NCBI GenBank assembly: GCA_003693705.1
Contig: RBZT01000410.1
Span: 1 to 31,154, forward strand
Length of the DNA stretch: 31,154 bases
Direction: 5' to 3'
Origin: Polymyxa betae
Taxonomy: Eukaryota; Endomyxa; Phytomyxea; Plasmodiophorida; Plasmodiophoridae
The notes under the pieces were generated by a model, which saw only the letters and a list, made by a program, of their open reading frames with translations, had not been told where the DNA came from and ran no database searches. Below, piece by piece: positions 1 through 11,144 of this stretch (the stretch's first letter is position 1; every line of letters starts with the position of its first letter). Position numbers and translations under genes: made by a program.

Positions 1-2
1 CG

Positions 3-83
3 TATGGCAACTCCACTCCTGTCGTGCATGGCGACGACCGACTGACGCTCGGTAACTCCGCCACGGAGTTCTTAGGTATATGA
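3..83 (+). pseudogene. possible 3' end of a gene cut by the window edge
   Basis: Frame 3 is open from the first bases to a TGA near 83 and gives about 26 residues ending in TEFLGI. Just downstream lie an AT-rich stretch and a short hairpin (AGCCT-acg-AGGCT, about 113-125), which would suit a transcript end. I recognise no family. The stretch is short enough to be open by chance, so this is a weak call. Confidence 0.15.
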
Positions 84-783
84 TCATGCGTTAATATTAT
101 TTTATATATAAGAGCCTACGAGGCTGGTAATACATTCACTCCTTATAATAGTCTGTTTACCAAAACATCGACTTTATTTGCCTCAGTTGGCTTCAACACG
201 AAGCACATTTACCATTTACGAGCTCTTTTCTCAAATTTGTTCAAAATACTCGATAACAGACGGCTCATGTACTGTCCATTTTGCAATCAATTACACCATC
301 AAGGACTTGAAGATGTCCTCTACGGGCTTTGATAGAAATGAGCGTCGGCGCTCTGTGAATTTTTCCAGAATTTACTCAAAAAGAGGTGACCGCAAATACC
401 AATTGTGAAAATAGAGAGCGCACGTTGTTGCATGGGGGCGCAGCCCACAGCTGCTCGGCGCACTGCGATTTTAAGCAAGACGCCTCGCCGAATGTATTTA
501 CGTCAGTGGAAATCTACAGGTTTCCATGATTAAGGAACCGCTTGATGATTCGCGAGGGCTGTTAAATCTTCCGATTTGGCTGCCTGTTTCATCAATGGCG
601 TGTTGATTCACACTAAACCTTGGAGACCTGCAGTATCGATTGTCACCGTCAGCATTAGGCGCGTCTGCGTTCGCACACTTATCAAAGCATCCAGGATCAG
701 ATCCGGGCTGGAGATTCCAATTTTGATGACGTCGGGCGAAGGGGGTGATCTTTCCCTCTTCATTTATTGGATCGCCAAGGGAC
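84..783. other. unassigned stretch upstream of the Helitron relic
   Basis: I see no recognisable protein here. Bases 90-120 are AT-rich. Parts of 480-783 may be the badly decayed N-terminus of the Helitron protein that becomes recognisable at 784, because the coding-like composition continues leftward, but I could align no motif. Helitron termini (5' TC, 3' hairpin followed by CTRRT) were not found. Confidence 0.4.
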
Positions 784-1890
784 CATTTCCAACAGTACCA
801 GGACGTTATGTCCATGGTGTGCAAATACAGCAAAGCGGGACTTGTTTGCTACTTATACCTGTAATCCAGCGCTGAAATCATTCGGGAACTGCTTCCAGGC
901 CAGCCCGCCTCGGATCGCACTGATTTGATCTGCCGAATGCTCGATCTTCTTCGGCGTATGTTCCTGGATTCGATCACCAAGAACGGAATCTTCGGACTAA
1001 TAGTCGCTTTTGTTGCAGTGATCGAGTTCCAAAAGCGGGGCCTGCCACATACACTCAATCTTCTGGTTTCATAACGGGGACAACATTCGCACTGTGGATG
1101 ACGTCGGCGCCGTCATTTGGGTTGAGCTGCCCGACCCGGAACTCCAGAAGCGTTTGTACCAGACCGTTGTCCGGTTAATTATGCATCGGTGTTCGGCTCG
1201 CTGCAAGCCGGAACCATCTTCTGCTTGCAACCCGATGATGTTCCTTAGTCGGAGGCCACGGAGGGAACATTTCCAAGGTATCGCCGACTATATCGGGGTT
1301 GTAGTGTTACTGCGGCAGACGGCAAGGTGTTCACGAAACAGCAAGTGGTTCCGTATACTCCTTTACGTTTCCAGGACCGAGGATACGCACGTCAATGTCG
1401 AATGCTGCTTCTCAATTGGCTCTGTGGAGTACCTGTTCAATTACATCCACAAGGCCACGACCGGGCCACATTCGCCATCGAATGGGAACGCTGGCTTTCT
1501 GAGGCTGATTCGATCACGATGCCAAGCCAGATGCGCCGCATGTTTGCCCATAATTTGGTCCATTGTCGTCCTTGGAATGCTGGTGCCCTCTATTCCACAT
1601 TCCGGTACGCACTTTCGGACGATATTCGCGGTCGCCGTCATCGACGTTTCGTTTCGAGAATGCCTGATCTGCCCTACTGCCCGCCGGTATGAAGATCCAT
1701 CGTTCGATTGTTGGGATCCTGTCTCGCCGAGTTCCAATCGATGCCACAAATTCAGGTCCGAGATGATTAAATCGGAGCGGCGGTGTAAGACGAAGGCAAT
1801 GATCTGCTGTCCGTCCGAATTCTTCGTTTCACAAGATCACGACAAAGATCAGCTGGTGTGCCTGTTTACGTTACCAACATGATCTTGATG
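784..1890 (+). pseudogene. Helitron Rep (Helitron_like_N) domain, decayed
   Basis: This is the replication-initiator half of a Helitron RepHel protein, which in live copies nicks and joins DNA during rolling-circle transposition. Frame 1 from 784 has QQYQDVMSMVCKYSKAG, matching the family's QDAM...KxGxPDLF block. From 871 it has ELLPGQPASDRTDLICRM and then EFQKRGLPHTLNLL. The family normally has a His-x-His (HUH) metal site in the last motif. Here the second His is Leu (codons 1048-1056), so the nuclease site is lost. Frame 2 from about 1076 carries VDDVGAVIWVELPDPELQ. Frame 1 near 1344 has QQVVPYTPLRF, and frame 2 near 1389 has HVNVECCFSIGSVEYLFNYIHK, the two halves of the VPYNP...HINVE...YKYIYKG motif. 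There are at least three frameshifts and several stops. The match to Helitron_like_N is firm; the exact start is unknown. Confidence 0.85.
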
Positions 1891-1972
1891 CAATAAACCC
1901 CGAGCAAAGAAATGATCTGGATGTGACCATTGGCTCAGTTAATGCCTTTTCCAGTGATGCCTGCACCTGTTC

Positions 1973-3205
1973 TTCTTACTCTGCCCTGCTGGCACTGGTA
2001 AGACACCATCATCGATGAGATTCATTCTCGCGGTGATCGGATGATCGTGTGTTCGTCATGCGGAATTGCGGCTCTTCTGCTACACGGTGGACGCACGGCA
2101 TTTTCGGTCTTCAGGATTCCAGTCCACAATCTGCACGACGAGAGCGTTCGCGCACTGCCTCTGGACTCGGAAATCGCGTCTCAGACTCGAGACTCTGATC
2201 TGACTGTCTCAGATGAAAGCTTCATGCAGCATCGCTATTGTTTTGAGGCCGTGGACAGATGATAAAACAATATTTGCCACCGTAACGTCCCCTTCGGCGG
2301 CAAGTTGATCCTGTTCGCAGTCGATTCTCGTCAGATCCTCCCTTATCGTTGCCGCCAGCATAGTGTCGTCGTACTTTTGGCCCGTGGTCGAGACCTCCGG
2401 CTGACGGTCAACATGCGTTTGCAAGCCATGGCCGCTCAAGGTGATTGCGATGTTCAAGAAAAGCGGTCGTTTGCGCGATACCTGGCTGCGATCGAAGATG
2501 GGGTGGCGCCAGTCTTCACTACTCAGGCTGTTTACTCCGCGACCAGGTCGCACTCCCCAGGCAATGCTGCCTGGCCGTCATTGACGACGACGATGAAGAG
2601 CGCGGTCCCCGACTATGATAAGCTCGAGGTGGTACACGAAGCTAGTCCAGGCAGCCTTCCTCCGCGTCGTCTCGGAGTCAAGCCCGGCATGCCTGTGATC
2701 CATCTACGCAGCATCGACGCCGACGCAGGCCTTTACAGTAGGACGCGTCTCCTTCTGCTTCAAGTTCGCGATGCGCTGCTCTCGTGCCGCATCGTCACCG
2801 GAACTCATGCCGGCGAGACCGACTTTTTACCGCGGATGGATCTGGAGCCCTTCGCCCACTTAATTCCCGGTTACTTTCCGCCGCACCCAGTTCGCCATCA
2901 AGCAGGCGTGTACAATGACCATCAACAAGGCGCAGGGTCAGACTCTGGGCCTGGTAGGCATTTGCCTTAAGGAGTAGGTGTTCTCTCACGGACAGCTTTA
3001 CGCGGCTCTGTCTCGAGTTTAAAACAAGTCCGCACTGCGCACTGTCTGCCATTACGACGAGAAACGGCGACAATTCCATTCCAGGAACATCGTCTACCCG
3101 GCTATTGCGCGCCATTTCCAAGTCGCCGAGTGTTTAGCCTCGCTCCGCTCCAGTCTCAGTCTACGACGTATTTACAAAAAGTGGGGTTTGTCAGTAAAAA
3201 TCTGA
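1973..3205 (+). pseudogene. Helitron PIF1-like helicase domain, decayed
   Basis: This is the C-terminal helicase half of the same Helitron protein, a PIF1-type 5'-3' DNA helicase that unwinds the strand being transposed. Walker A reads CPAGTGKT (1982-2005). After a frameshift, frame 1 has CSSCGIAALLLHGGRTAFS (from 2050) and then SDESFMQHRYCFEAVDR, the Walker B region (about 2209-2259), followed by TGA. PFGGK and DSRQILP follow. Next comes LTVNMRLQ (about 2401) and then GMPVIHLRSIDADAGLY (about 2686-2740). A shift to frame 2 near 2880 gives the conserved TINKAQGQTLG and VFSHGQLYAALSR blocks, with a stop between them and another at 3020. The tail has RNIVYPAI, close to the usual end of the protein. 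Motif order is complete, so this was a full-length element before decay. Confidence 0.9.
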
Positions 3206-3350
3206 CATAACAGTTTATCGGACATGGATTTATAACCCTGGTATGATGATTGACTGTATCTTTGGAGGATTCCCTCTTTGGCTTTTGTTGATTCCATGAG
3301 GAATGTATCCGTGCCAGACATAAATCTTTCCAAGGGTTTACTTACCTTTT

Positions 3351-3477
3351 GTTAATCGTAGAAATAGCTCTCTGAAAGCAGATCTTAGAGCCCTTAGGTA
3401 TTCGTCTCAGAGACTGAATTTAAAGTTCATCGGCCAAATAGTTCATGCTGTTGAGTCGCGCTACGCCAGTCCACATA
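3351..3477. repeat. fragment of dispersed repeat R (left part)
   Basis: These bases match 23173-23303 by eye: GTTAATCGTAGAAATA, then TTAGAGCCC, then TTCATCGGCCAAATAGTTCA and CGCCAGTCCACA are shared with scattered substitutions. The match stops near 3477, where the other copy continues into the part shared with 13207-13444. I see no terminal structure or target duplication. The repeat class is unknown. Confidence 0.7.
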
Positions 3478-3924
3478 CAGCCGCCCCCAAGACAAGTTTA
3501 AAGGGAACTTGTGCGAATGGAAGATAAACAGCTCCGCTATGATAGTGGAGCTCCGGTAAAACCCACCCGATAACCCTTAGGGATTAAAGTAGGTGAGCAA
3601 AGGTATCTCACAATTAAAAGTATCGTTGGTCCTGGGACGACCTGACTGGTCCAAGTGCGGGTCACGGACACACGCATTTAATCGCAGTTATTTGACGTTT
3701 GGACCTTTTGAGAAGTCAAATAACTTTGGAATGGATCTGGTTCCTGTCAGTCGTTCGGGAATTCATTGTTGCGCTTTCGTTGTCGTTAATGCAGGCTTTC
3801 GCTGCGATCAGCTTATTGTATTTATGTCGGCACGACGATTGCCCTGGGGACGGCTTCGTCCCATGCTTTACTAAATATTGAGATAAACGAATCCATATTG
3901 CGAACTCATGCACGAGGAATCCAA
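3478..3924. other. unassigned stretch between repeat R and the Crypton relic
   Basis: A 93-residue open frame lies at 3593-3874, but it matches nothing I know and overlaps other open frames of similar length, so I do not call a gene. This stretch may contain the Crypton's left end. Crypton elements have no terminal inverted repeats, so that end cannot be recognised by eye. Confidence 0.4.
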
Positions 3925-5800
3925 ATCCGACCAATGAGTGCATCCAAAGCATATTCAGCTCGTCAAATAGAGTTCCAGCAGTGGTGTAAAAACCAGGGCT
4001 TTATTGATGGATGCACAGCTCCTGGCGATAAATTGCGCCTTTTCCTTGAGGAACAAGTTATTGGAAGGAAATCCCGAAAGAGGAAACAAGTTGATAATGG
4101 TCCCCTCTCAGGAATGTTGGGAAATCCACCGTTTTCGGTTACGCAGCCGCGATCGTTCATTTGTGGCGCCAGCAGACAGCCATGCGGATGAATTCACACC
4201 CGAATCCTAGAGATTCCAATGTAAAAAGGCTACTGAAAAACGCGGAATATCAAGCACAGCAAAATCGATGAGGCAATTTTGACGATCGTGGTGTTGGCAC
4301 ACTGATCGACGGGCATACGACGACTGAACAAATGATTAGGATTGCGGAAGTGTTTTGGCGGAGACCAAAAGATTTTGGACCAAATCTTCGACATCTGCCT
4401 GCGTTTTGAATATCTCATTATGCGTTACTTCGTGGCGAATCTGTAAGACAGAGTTTTCTGATATGCATTCTGTCGTATTAGAGAACGAAGGCATCAATGC
4501 ACGCCATGCTCTTGTATTTGTGCATCGTCAGGGGAGAGCCAACCAGTTTGGAGGAACGAGTTCGGAGTCTTCGTGTCGATCAAAGATGTTCGGATATGCC
4601 CTTTCGGATCTATTGCTCTGAACTTAGTTTGGCGTTTTCATGTCGAAAGTGAGCCCTTTCCATGCTTTAAATCGAGCGAAAAACGGTTCAATCTAAAGCT
4701 GTTGAAGAGCTGCAAAGACCTTACAAAATCGCTTGATTACAGAACTCAAAAGTTCGCTATAGATTCAGTGCTTAAAGAATTCGGTCTTTCGAGCAAGGTC
4801 AAAACCCATGCTGCCTGAGGTTCTGTGGCTCGGATGGCCGAATTGGCAGGTGCATCTGAAGAACATATTCGAAGGCTTGGACGTTGGAACAACCAAGCGC
4901 AGGAAAAATGTTACCTTACATGTTTACCTCGCGAGGCAATGCTTACGCTTGCCGGTTTCCCACCAGCTCGTGGATGTTTCTTTTTGACTCGTGCAGCAAT
5001 ACTGCCTCCATTGGCAAAATGGCAGATGATCTTTCCTAAGATCGAGATTATTCTGCAGAAAATGTCGGATTGGACCTATCAAGATTCGATCGCCGTAAGA
5101 AGATGTATTCATTTGCTTGATGTACTCCGAACAGTGATCTTGCAGGATTCCGACCAGATGAAAGTTGAATATCCGGGGCACCCGATATGGAAGCATCCCA
5201 TATTCTGCACAGAGCTATACCATCAATTTCAGAATGATCTACTGCATGCGTTGGATTCAAAACTCTGACCCAACAGAGAGCCTTCTAAAGAGAGCGATGC
5301 CGGCGTTATCAGAAAAACTGAAAATGTGCATGCTGATCTAAAAGCGACAATAACCTCAGTTGTTGATCCACTTTCGCCGAGTGTCGCGAAGTTGCAAGAT
5401 CATATATCGGATGTCTTTTCTGGAAGAGTGCCGATATCCATAAATGCCAATTTCAGCTCAGCTGTTTTTTTCTCAGAATGATGACTTCCAACAGTCGTCT
5501 GAAGTTCCGATTGTTCGACCTGTCGTGGCTACAGGATCGCCTATCTTCTAAAAAATGGGCGGAGGAATCCAAACAATACAGGATCTTTAATGGAATGGAC
5601 AGACGGCCTCGCAGGCGGCCAACCGTTCAAGATCTGGAGCAAAAGTGGGGACCGAAATGGTGTGATGGCAACTAGAGGCGCATTTTCAATCGGAGGAAAA
5701 AGATCATCGATGCGGTTTTGGCAAAAGCTAGGCTAATGCAAGACGGCGCAACATCAGAGAATTGCAAATCTGCAGCCATCATTTTTAAGCAGTTACACCG
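3925..5800 (+). pseudogene. Crypton tyrosine recombinase with GCR1_C-like tail, decayed
   Basis: This is the relic of a Crypton transposase, a tyrosine recombinase that excises and integrates the element through a circular intermediate. From 3934, ASKAYSARQIEFQQWC and KLRLFLEEQVIGR match the N-terminal region of fungal Crypton / NDC10_II-type proteins. Frame 3 (4140-4440) continues with AAIVHLWRQQTAMRMNSHP, DDRGVGTLIDGHTTTEQM and then SHYALLRGESVR, which carries the first catalytic Arg (4431-4433). Frames 2 and 1 then give NEGINARHALVFVHRQG, RICPFGSIALNLVWRFH and KTHAA-stop-GSVARMAELAG. LGRWNN and then CYL contain the active-site Tyr (4912-4914). The stop (TGA, 4816-4818) stands where the H-x-x-R catalytic Arg is expected. 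Near 5560-5790, WTDGLAGGQP, TVQDLEQKWGPKW and RRKKIIDAVLAKA match the GCR1_C DNA-binding domain. It has several frameshifts and stops. The identification is firm; the ends are not known. Confidence 0.85.
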
Positions 5801-6249
5801 GAACAAGGACAAGTCTTTGGATTGGATCTCGAAAAATATCGAATATCTTTTGTGCTATGTATCCATACAATTTCAATTCGATTAGCTCATTCTAAAAAAT
5901 AACAAGCTAGAAGCCTGGCTGTAAGCCAAACCAGAAATGATACCGAAAAAGGAGCGAACAATTACTCTGCAAAAGCCAATAGCTGTCGCTGAATTTATCC
6001 AATAGGTTGGACTTGCAATCGCGAAATTCGAGAATATCTTTTCTATGCAAAACTGCGTCCAGGTCTTAAAACAAAGTAGGACCCAGGTCCAGGTCCTATA
6101 TCATTTCTATGCATATAACTGATAATTATCATTCCGTGTAAAAAAAACAGATATTGCACAAATATAAAAGTGCGTTTTAAAATAAAATCAATAAATACTG
6201 GCCAAAATGCTCACCACTATGTCCGCACATCTTAACAAAAGTCAATATC
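5801..6249. other. unassigned AT-rich spacer
   Basis: I see no coding region. It lies between the GCR1_C-like tail of the Crypton and the left flank of element 1, so it may include the Crypton's right end. Bases 6076-6098 form a near palindrome (AGGACC, AGGTCC, GGTCCT). The stretch ends in ATAC (6250-6253), the left target copy of element 1. Confidence 0.5.
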
Positions 6250-6253
6250 ATAC

Positions 6254-6428
6254 TGTGATGACTACGATGGTGACTCAGTTGATGACAAGACAGAAGCTGC
6301 TGCTTTTATATTTTTCATAACGTGTTTCGGTTATACCACCGTAACTCTAGCTCTCATTTTCTCTAGTATCTCGCTTTTATAATTTGTACGTCTACGAACA
6401 TCCAGATCCCCGGTTCTAGGACGTTTCA
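6254..6428 (+). repeat. 5' LTR of element 1
   Basis: This 175 bp LTR starts TGTGATGACTACGATGG and ends GGACGTTTCA, so it has the usual TG...CA ends. It is preceded by ATAC, the target duplication. Relative to the 3' LTR it lacks a 4-base block in CTAACTCAAG near 11248, and several differences are transitions (G or C in the 3' copy, A or T here). A TATAATTT stretch near 6380 could be a core promoter, but this is inference. Confidence 0.93.
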
Positions 6429-6457
6429 CATAACCTCAACACTTTATCGGGATCAAA

Positions 6458-7440
6458 ATGACAGAACAAGAGGACGTTTTAAATGGGACGCAAATACCCC
6501 CCCAATGGAACTGATGGAACGGCTGGTTGACGCCTTGAGCGCCCAGCAAGCATTCTTCGAGAGGATGCTGGAAAGGTTTTCGGATACTCAACAGGCCCAG
6601 AGAATTATAAAGAACGAACCTAAGGAGTCGCTGATTGAGACACCCGCGCCAGACGACGGGACAGCGAAGAGCTCCTCAGCGAACGCAGGAAGATTGCCCA
6701 TCCCAGCCTTCAACCCACCGAAGCTCGTTGTCTGCACCGCCGACCCATGGAGCGAGCCCGAAGCGTCCGTGACTTGGCTCAACATGGCAGCGGCCGCGAC
6801 AAAACGTGTCTCCGGATCACGCGATGATCTGGAAGCATGGATAAAGGCCAAAGTCGGCAACCCTATCTTGGCCTTGTTGATCGGAGCGGCGGAGCGCCTA
6901 CTGCCTGACCATACATACGACGCGGTGCTCATGGATGTTCGAGACCGCATCACTGGGTCGTCTTCGGTCGAAACGGATCGATGGAAAGAAGCCCCAATGG
7001 CAGTCCATCAGCGTGACAATGAGACATTGACGGCGCTGATGTGCCGACTCGAGGCAGCCCTCAACGAGTTCGCCGACAGCTCAAATGAAGCAACACCCCA
7101 GCCAACGTACGACATTTACCGAGGCAGCCTCAGCGACAAAACTCGGGCCATGCTGGACTCAAAGTACAACTTCAGCAACCGGGCACGGGAGCTAGATGTT
7201 GTGGATCGGACGATTCTACTGCGTTAGTGCTTGTATCGAGAACGCAAGGAAGAAGCGAAATCGGCAAAAGTTAGGACAGTAGCAAACGCCGCGCCGACCG
7301 ATAGCACGAACATGAAGTGGAGATGCCGCACATGCCAGACGAACGATCACCACTTTATGACAAGTCAGAAAGCACGCGATCAAGTGACCAGCCCGAGATG
7401 TAATGGGGAACACCACTTCCGCTTCGAATGTCCCAAGCTT
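6458..7440 (+). pseudogene. gag of element 1 (capsid and zinc-knuckle remnant)
   Basis: Gag would form the virus-like particle and bind the element's RNA. The best start is the ATG at 6458 (MTEQEDVLNG), 29 bases after the LTR. This frame is lost at a run of seven C (about 6497-6503), and the rest is read from 6505, where MELMERLVDALSAQQAFF begins a predicted helical or coiled-coil N-terminus. The open frame runs to an in-frame TAG at 7225-7227 and resumes in the same frame. A cysteine/histidine cluster follows at about 7321-7440 (CRTCQTNDHHF, then CNGEHHFRFECPK), probably one or two decayed zinc knuckles with nucleic-acid-binding function. The capsid part has no motif I can name; its position between the LTR and the protease supports gag. 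Confidence 0.75.
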
Positions 7441-7639
7441 AAGATTGGCGGCACCACTTCTATCAATGAAGAAACAGCGACCAAGAACAAGGCAGTAAGC
7501 TTGGCGTCCGACTCGCAGCAGTCTACTGCCACGTCGAATGATGCCTGCGGGGGCGGGGCGGCGGTAGCCGCCCAAACCCCTTTCGACCCCGGGGGACTAC
7601 CAACTATACCCAGAGTAGCGACGCGTACAGCACCTCCTG

Positions 7640-8024
7640 CCCCGAATATCACGGTGCAATTCGGTAACAGGACCGCGAACGCGCTTATCGATACCGGCGC
7701 CGACATCAGCATCGCGCAGAGCGACTTCGTGAAAGCCGCAGGAGGGACGATTGACAGCAGGGCCGAGAAGCGCATGCGCATGCTGGGATTTGAGGCGAAA
7801 CTGTGGAAGCCGAGGGGACTTCGGACGTCATGATCAACATCGGGCGACAGATTCGGGCCACCTTTGTCGTCTCGGACCGGATCAGTGCCGATTGTATCAT
7901 CGGGCGTGATTTATTGTCGGAATGGGATGCGCTCAAGAAGGTAAATATGGGGGTCAAATTGCAACGGTTTCAGATGGAGGTTCCGCGGCGACTGGAGCCT
8001 GCCGCATTGGAGCGACAGGTTTAG
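7640..8024 (+). pseudogene. aspartic protease of element 1
   Basis: This is a retropepsin-like protease that would cut the Gag-Pol polyprotein. NALIDTGADISIAQ holds the catalytic D-T-G triad at 7690-7698. The second conserved block, CIIGRDLLSEWDAL (about 7895-7935), is the usual I-x-G-x-D-hydrophobic ending. A frameshift near 7800 separates the two halves (the frame ending at 7833 and the one read from about 7803). An in-frame TAG at 8022-8024 then splits protease from reverse transcriptase. It continues the same frame as the gag zinc-knuckle region, which fits a Gag-Pro-Pol fusion. Confidence 0.85.
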
Positions 8025-8048
8025 CTATGCGAAAGTGCTCAGCAGCAC

Positions 8049-9470
8049 GTGGAAGCGGTTCTCCATGACATCCAGGTCGACTGGACAGCGCTGCCGGAGC
8101 CCGAACAGCACAAACTGAAGCAATGGATCAGTGAATGTGCAGACTGTTTTACCTCGGAACACAATCCGCTCGGCCATACGAGCACCGAGAAACATCGAAT
8201 TAAGCTGCTTCCAGGGGCGCAGCCGGTTAGTTGCGCGCCGCGGCGACTACACCCCGAACTTGAACATCATGCGCGGGAAACGGTGCAGAAGTTACTGGCA
8301 GCCGGACAGATTCGGCCTTCATGCAGTCCTTGGGCGGCGACGATCGTCTTGACACGCAAAAAAGACGGATCGCATCGCTTTGCAGTGGACTCTCGGCGCA
8401 TGAACGAAGTGACGATGCCCGATGCGCACCCGATGCCGCGCATTGATGAAGCCTTATCGGCCATCAACGGCGCCCGACTTTTCTCGACGTTCGACCTGGC
8501 TTCAGGATACTGGCAAGTCGACATGGACGAAGAGGATAAAGAGAAGACAGCATTCGTTACACGCGACGGGCTGTTTGAATGGCAATGCATGCCATTCGGC
8601 CTGCGCGGGGCGCCCGCGACTTCCTGCCGGCTGATGGCGAAAGTTTTAGCTTGCCTAACGTTTACCGAATGTCTGGTGTATATGGACGACATCATGATCT
8701 TCAGTGCGACCTTCGAGGAACACTTACGACGAATGACGCACGTCTTCGATCGTCTGCGCGAGCACAAACACAGCGTTAATCCGAAGAAAACAGCAATCTT
8801 ACAGCGAGAGGTGGCATATCTGGGCCACGTTATTGACTCTGAAGGCATCCGACCAGACAGGCGTCTGGTAGCGGCTGCCGCAAAATACCCAACGCCACAA
8901 ACAAAGACGGAACTGAAAACATTTTTGGGTTTGGCTGGATATTATTGCCACTTCATACCAGGTTTTGCTGAAATCGCCGCGCTGCTTTCTGATACAACGG
9001 CGAAAACAGCTCAATGGCGATGGGAGGACCCTCAGCAGCGGGCGCTCGGCGAATTGCGCCTGCGCCTGACTGAGCGCCCGATTCTGGCACACCCGGATTT
9101 CACCAACACTTTCATTGTCCAGACCGATTACTCCAAAACAGCCTTCAGCCAGAGGAGCACGGAGGGCGTCGAACACCTGATTCCATTTCTGTCGCGGAAA
9201 TGTAAAGGACGAAAATGTCATTACTCGGCGCCAAGGGGTGAAGCAGTTGCCATCCGGCATGCGTTGCGAAAATGGCTGTGCTTCATCGAGGTGCAACACT
9301 TCATTATCGAAACAGACCACCGACCACTTGAATTCTTACGCTAAGAAACAGACGACGCGCAACTGTGTAGAATTTGGGAGGCGATGGAGCCCTTCTGTTA
9401 TACGATCAGATATAAGAAAGGAAGCGCGAATGCGAACGCGGACGCTCTCAGCAGGGCCGAGCAATATCGT
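8049..9470 (+). pseudogene. reverse transcriptase and RNase H of element 1
   Basis: The longest intact piece of the window (431 residues open to a TAA at 9342-9344). RT motifs appear in order: KKDGSHRFAVDSRRMNE, FSTFDLASGYWQVDMD (first catalytic Asp), CMPFGLRGAPATS, and LVYMDDIMIFS with the Y-M-D-D active site at 8679-8690. Then come HKHSVNPKKTAI and YLGHVIDSEGIRPD. RNase H follows with its three acidic residues still visible in QTDYSK, RGEAVAIRHAL and IETDHRPL. After the stop the same frame goes on with IRYKKGSANANADALSR, the typical end of Ty3/gypsy RNase H. The product would copy element RNA into DNA in the particle. A single nonsense codon is the only lesion in this segment. Confidence 0.95.
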
Positions 9471-9599
9471 CATGAAGCCGGAGACTCGGTTATCGATGAC
9501 ACGGCCGACGCGGCCGCATCATGGGAGAGAGAATACTCAGACGAGGAGTCTCTGCTTGAAGCAACGGTCAATATCACAGAAGCCGCATCACCCGATTCG

Positions 9600-11125
9600 G
9601 AGGCGAGCTTACGCAAGAAGCAGCGGCAAGACCGAGAATTCGCACAAATTATCGAACATCTCGAAAGAGGTGACAAACCAAGTGACAGATGGGCGTGCGG
9701 AGCAGCGCTGGACAGCAAGGGGATTCTGATCAGGATCCGCACCCAGGCAAATGGCAGACTGCCGCCACCACAGGTTTACGTCCCAGCAACGGATCGAAGC
9801 AGTTATCTGGAGCAAGCCCACGATCAGAGCGGGCACTTCGAGGTCAAACGGACGTTGCAGACCTTGCGAAGACAGGCGATTTGGCCGAACATGGCGAGCG
9901 ACGTCCAGCAATACGTGGCAGATTGTTCCTCGTGCCAGCAGAACCAGGCGACAGTACCATCCAATCAAGGACTGATGAGCGTATTCGAGGAAGATCTAGC
10001 GACGGAGCCCTGGGCGGTTATCCACATCGACCACGTGACCTCACTGCCAACAACAACAAGAGGCAACAAAAACGTATTGACGGCGACGTTCAATCTTCAT
10101 GCCAGTGAAGACCCTAACAGCAGCTGAATCGGCCGACGCTTTAATCGAAAACGTGTTTTTGATACATGTATTCCCGAAGAAGATCGTGGCGGATCGCAGT
10201 ACGTCATGGTGCAACGCGATTTGGAAGACGATAGCAGAAGCATTTGGATTCAGACTGGCATTGACAGTAACAAGGCGGGCGCAAGCCAACGGAATGGCCG
10301 AACGGCCACACAGATATCTGAACAAGTATTTGCGGACAATGCCGGAATCAGATCAGCGTCGATGGGATCACAGATTGAACTACCTGAAGTTTGTATATTG
10401 TACAGGAATCAATGCAACGACACGAGAGACGCCGCACTACCTCGATTTCGGAAGGGATCTACGCGGGCCTGCTCGCTACAACATCAGCATCCTACTCGAT
10501 GTGACGCATGACCAAAAAACGTACCTCCAGGATTTGCAGGTTCGGTTTCGAGCGGCTTAGAGCGCGGCAGAAGAGATTGCGGCAAACGAATATCGCAAGC
10601 GGGCAGACAGGGTCAACGCGGGCCGGCATGACGTTATTTTGGAACCCTCGTGTGGGTCACTCGGACGGCAGCCGAACCAGTTATGCAAGAACGACAGTCA
10701 CGACGGCTCTTACCGCGACTCACTGGACCATGGAAAGTTATGTATCGTTACGAGAATGCTCCCGATACATACCGTTTGCAACTGATTGGCACTGGTCAAG
10801 ACGCCGCATTCGACATCGATCAGATCGTGCCGTACCGGAGCCATACGAACGAGCAGGCGACCAACCCAGAGTCTGAGCTGGATTCGGAGGAACCTGAGCC
10901 GGAGCCGGATGAGTCTGTAGGCGACGATGCGAGCGGATGTGCCATCGACGACGGCGACGCAGGCGACTCCTCTGGGTCTTCAACGCTGATTTTGAATCGT
11001 CGGACGACGACAGTGTGGTGAACGACGAAAGCTATCGAACGCCAAGTTCACGAGGCCGCACCCGCCGGTCGCGCACTTCTCGCGCAGCCACAGTATCAGT
11101 CCCCGTCGGCAGCCCAACAAGCTGA
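9600..11125 (+). pseudogene. integrase of element 1
   Basis: A DDE integrase that would insert the cDNA into the genome. The N-terminal HHCC zinc site is present: His at 9819 and 9834 (HDQSGH), Cys at 9924 and 9933 (CSSC). The catalytic triad is complete: Asp in VIHIDHV (10029-10031), Asp in IVADRS (10192-10194) and Glu in NGMAER (10300-10302), with the canonical 35-residue gap between the last two. A frameshift near 10095-10125 lies between the first and second acidic residues. A TAG at 10558-10560 and a second shift near 10620-10650 follow. The C-terminal part has TGPWKVMYRYENAPDTYRL, a GPY/F-like module, then an acidic tail rich in Asp and Glu and a basic Arg/Ser end. No chromodomain is visible. 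Confidence 0.92.
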
Positions 11126-11144
11126 CTTGGGACTACGGGGTGTG

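Noticed and set aside
3593-3874. 93-residue open frame as a gene
   Set aside because: No motif, overlaps another open frame of similar size, and lies between repeat pieces.
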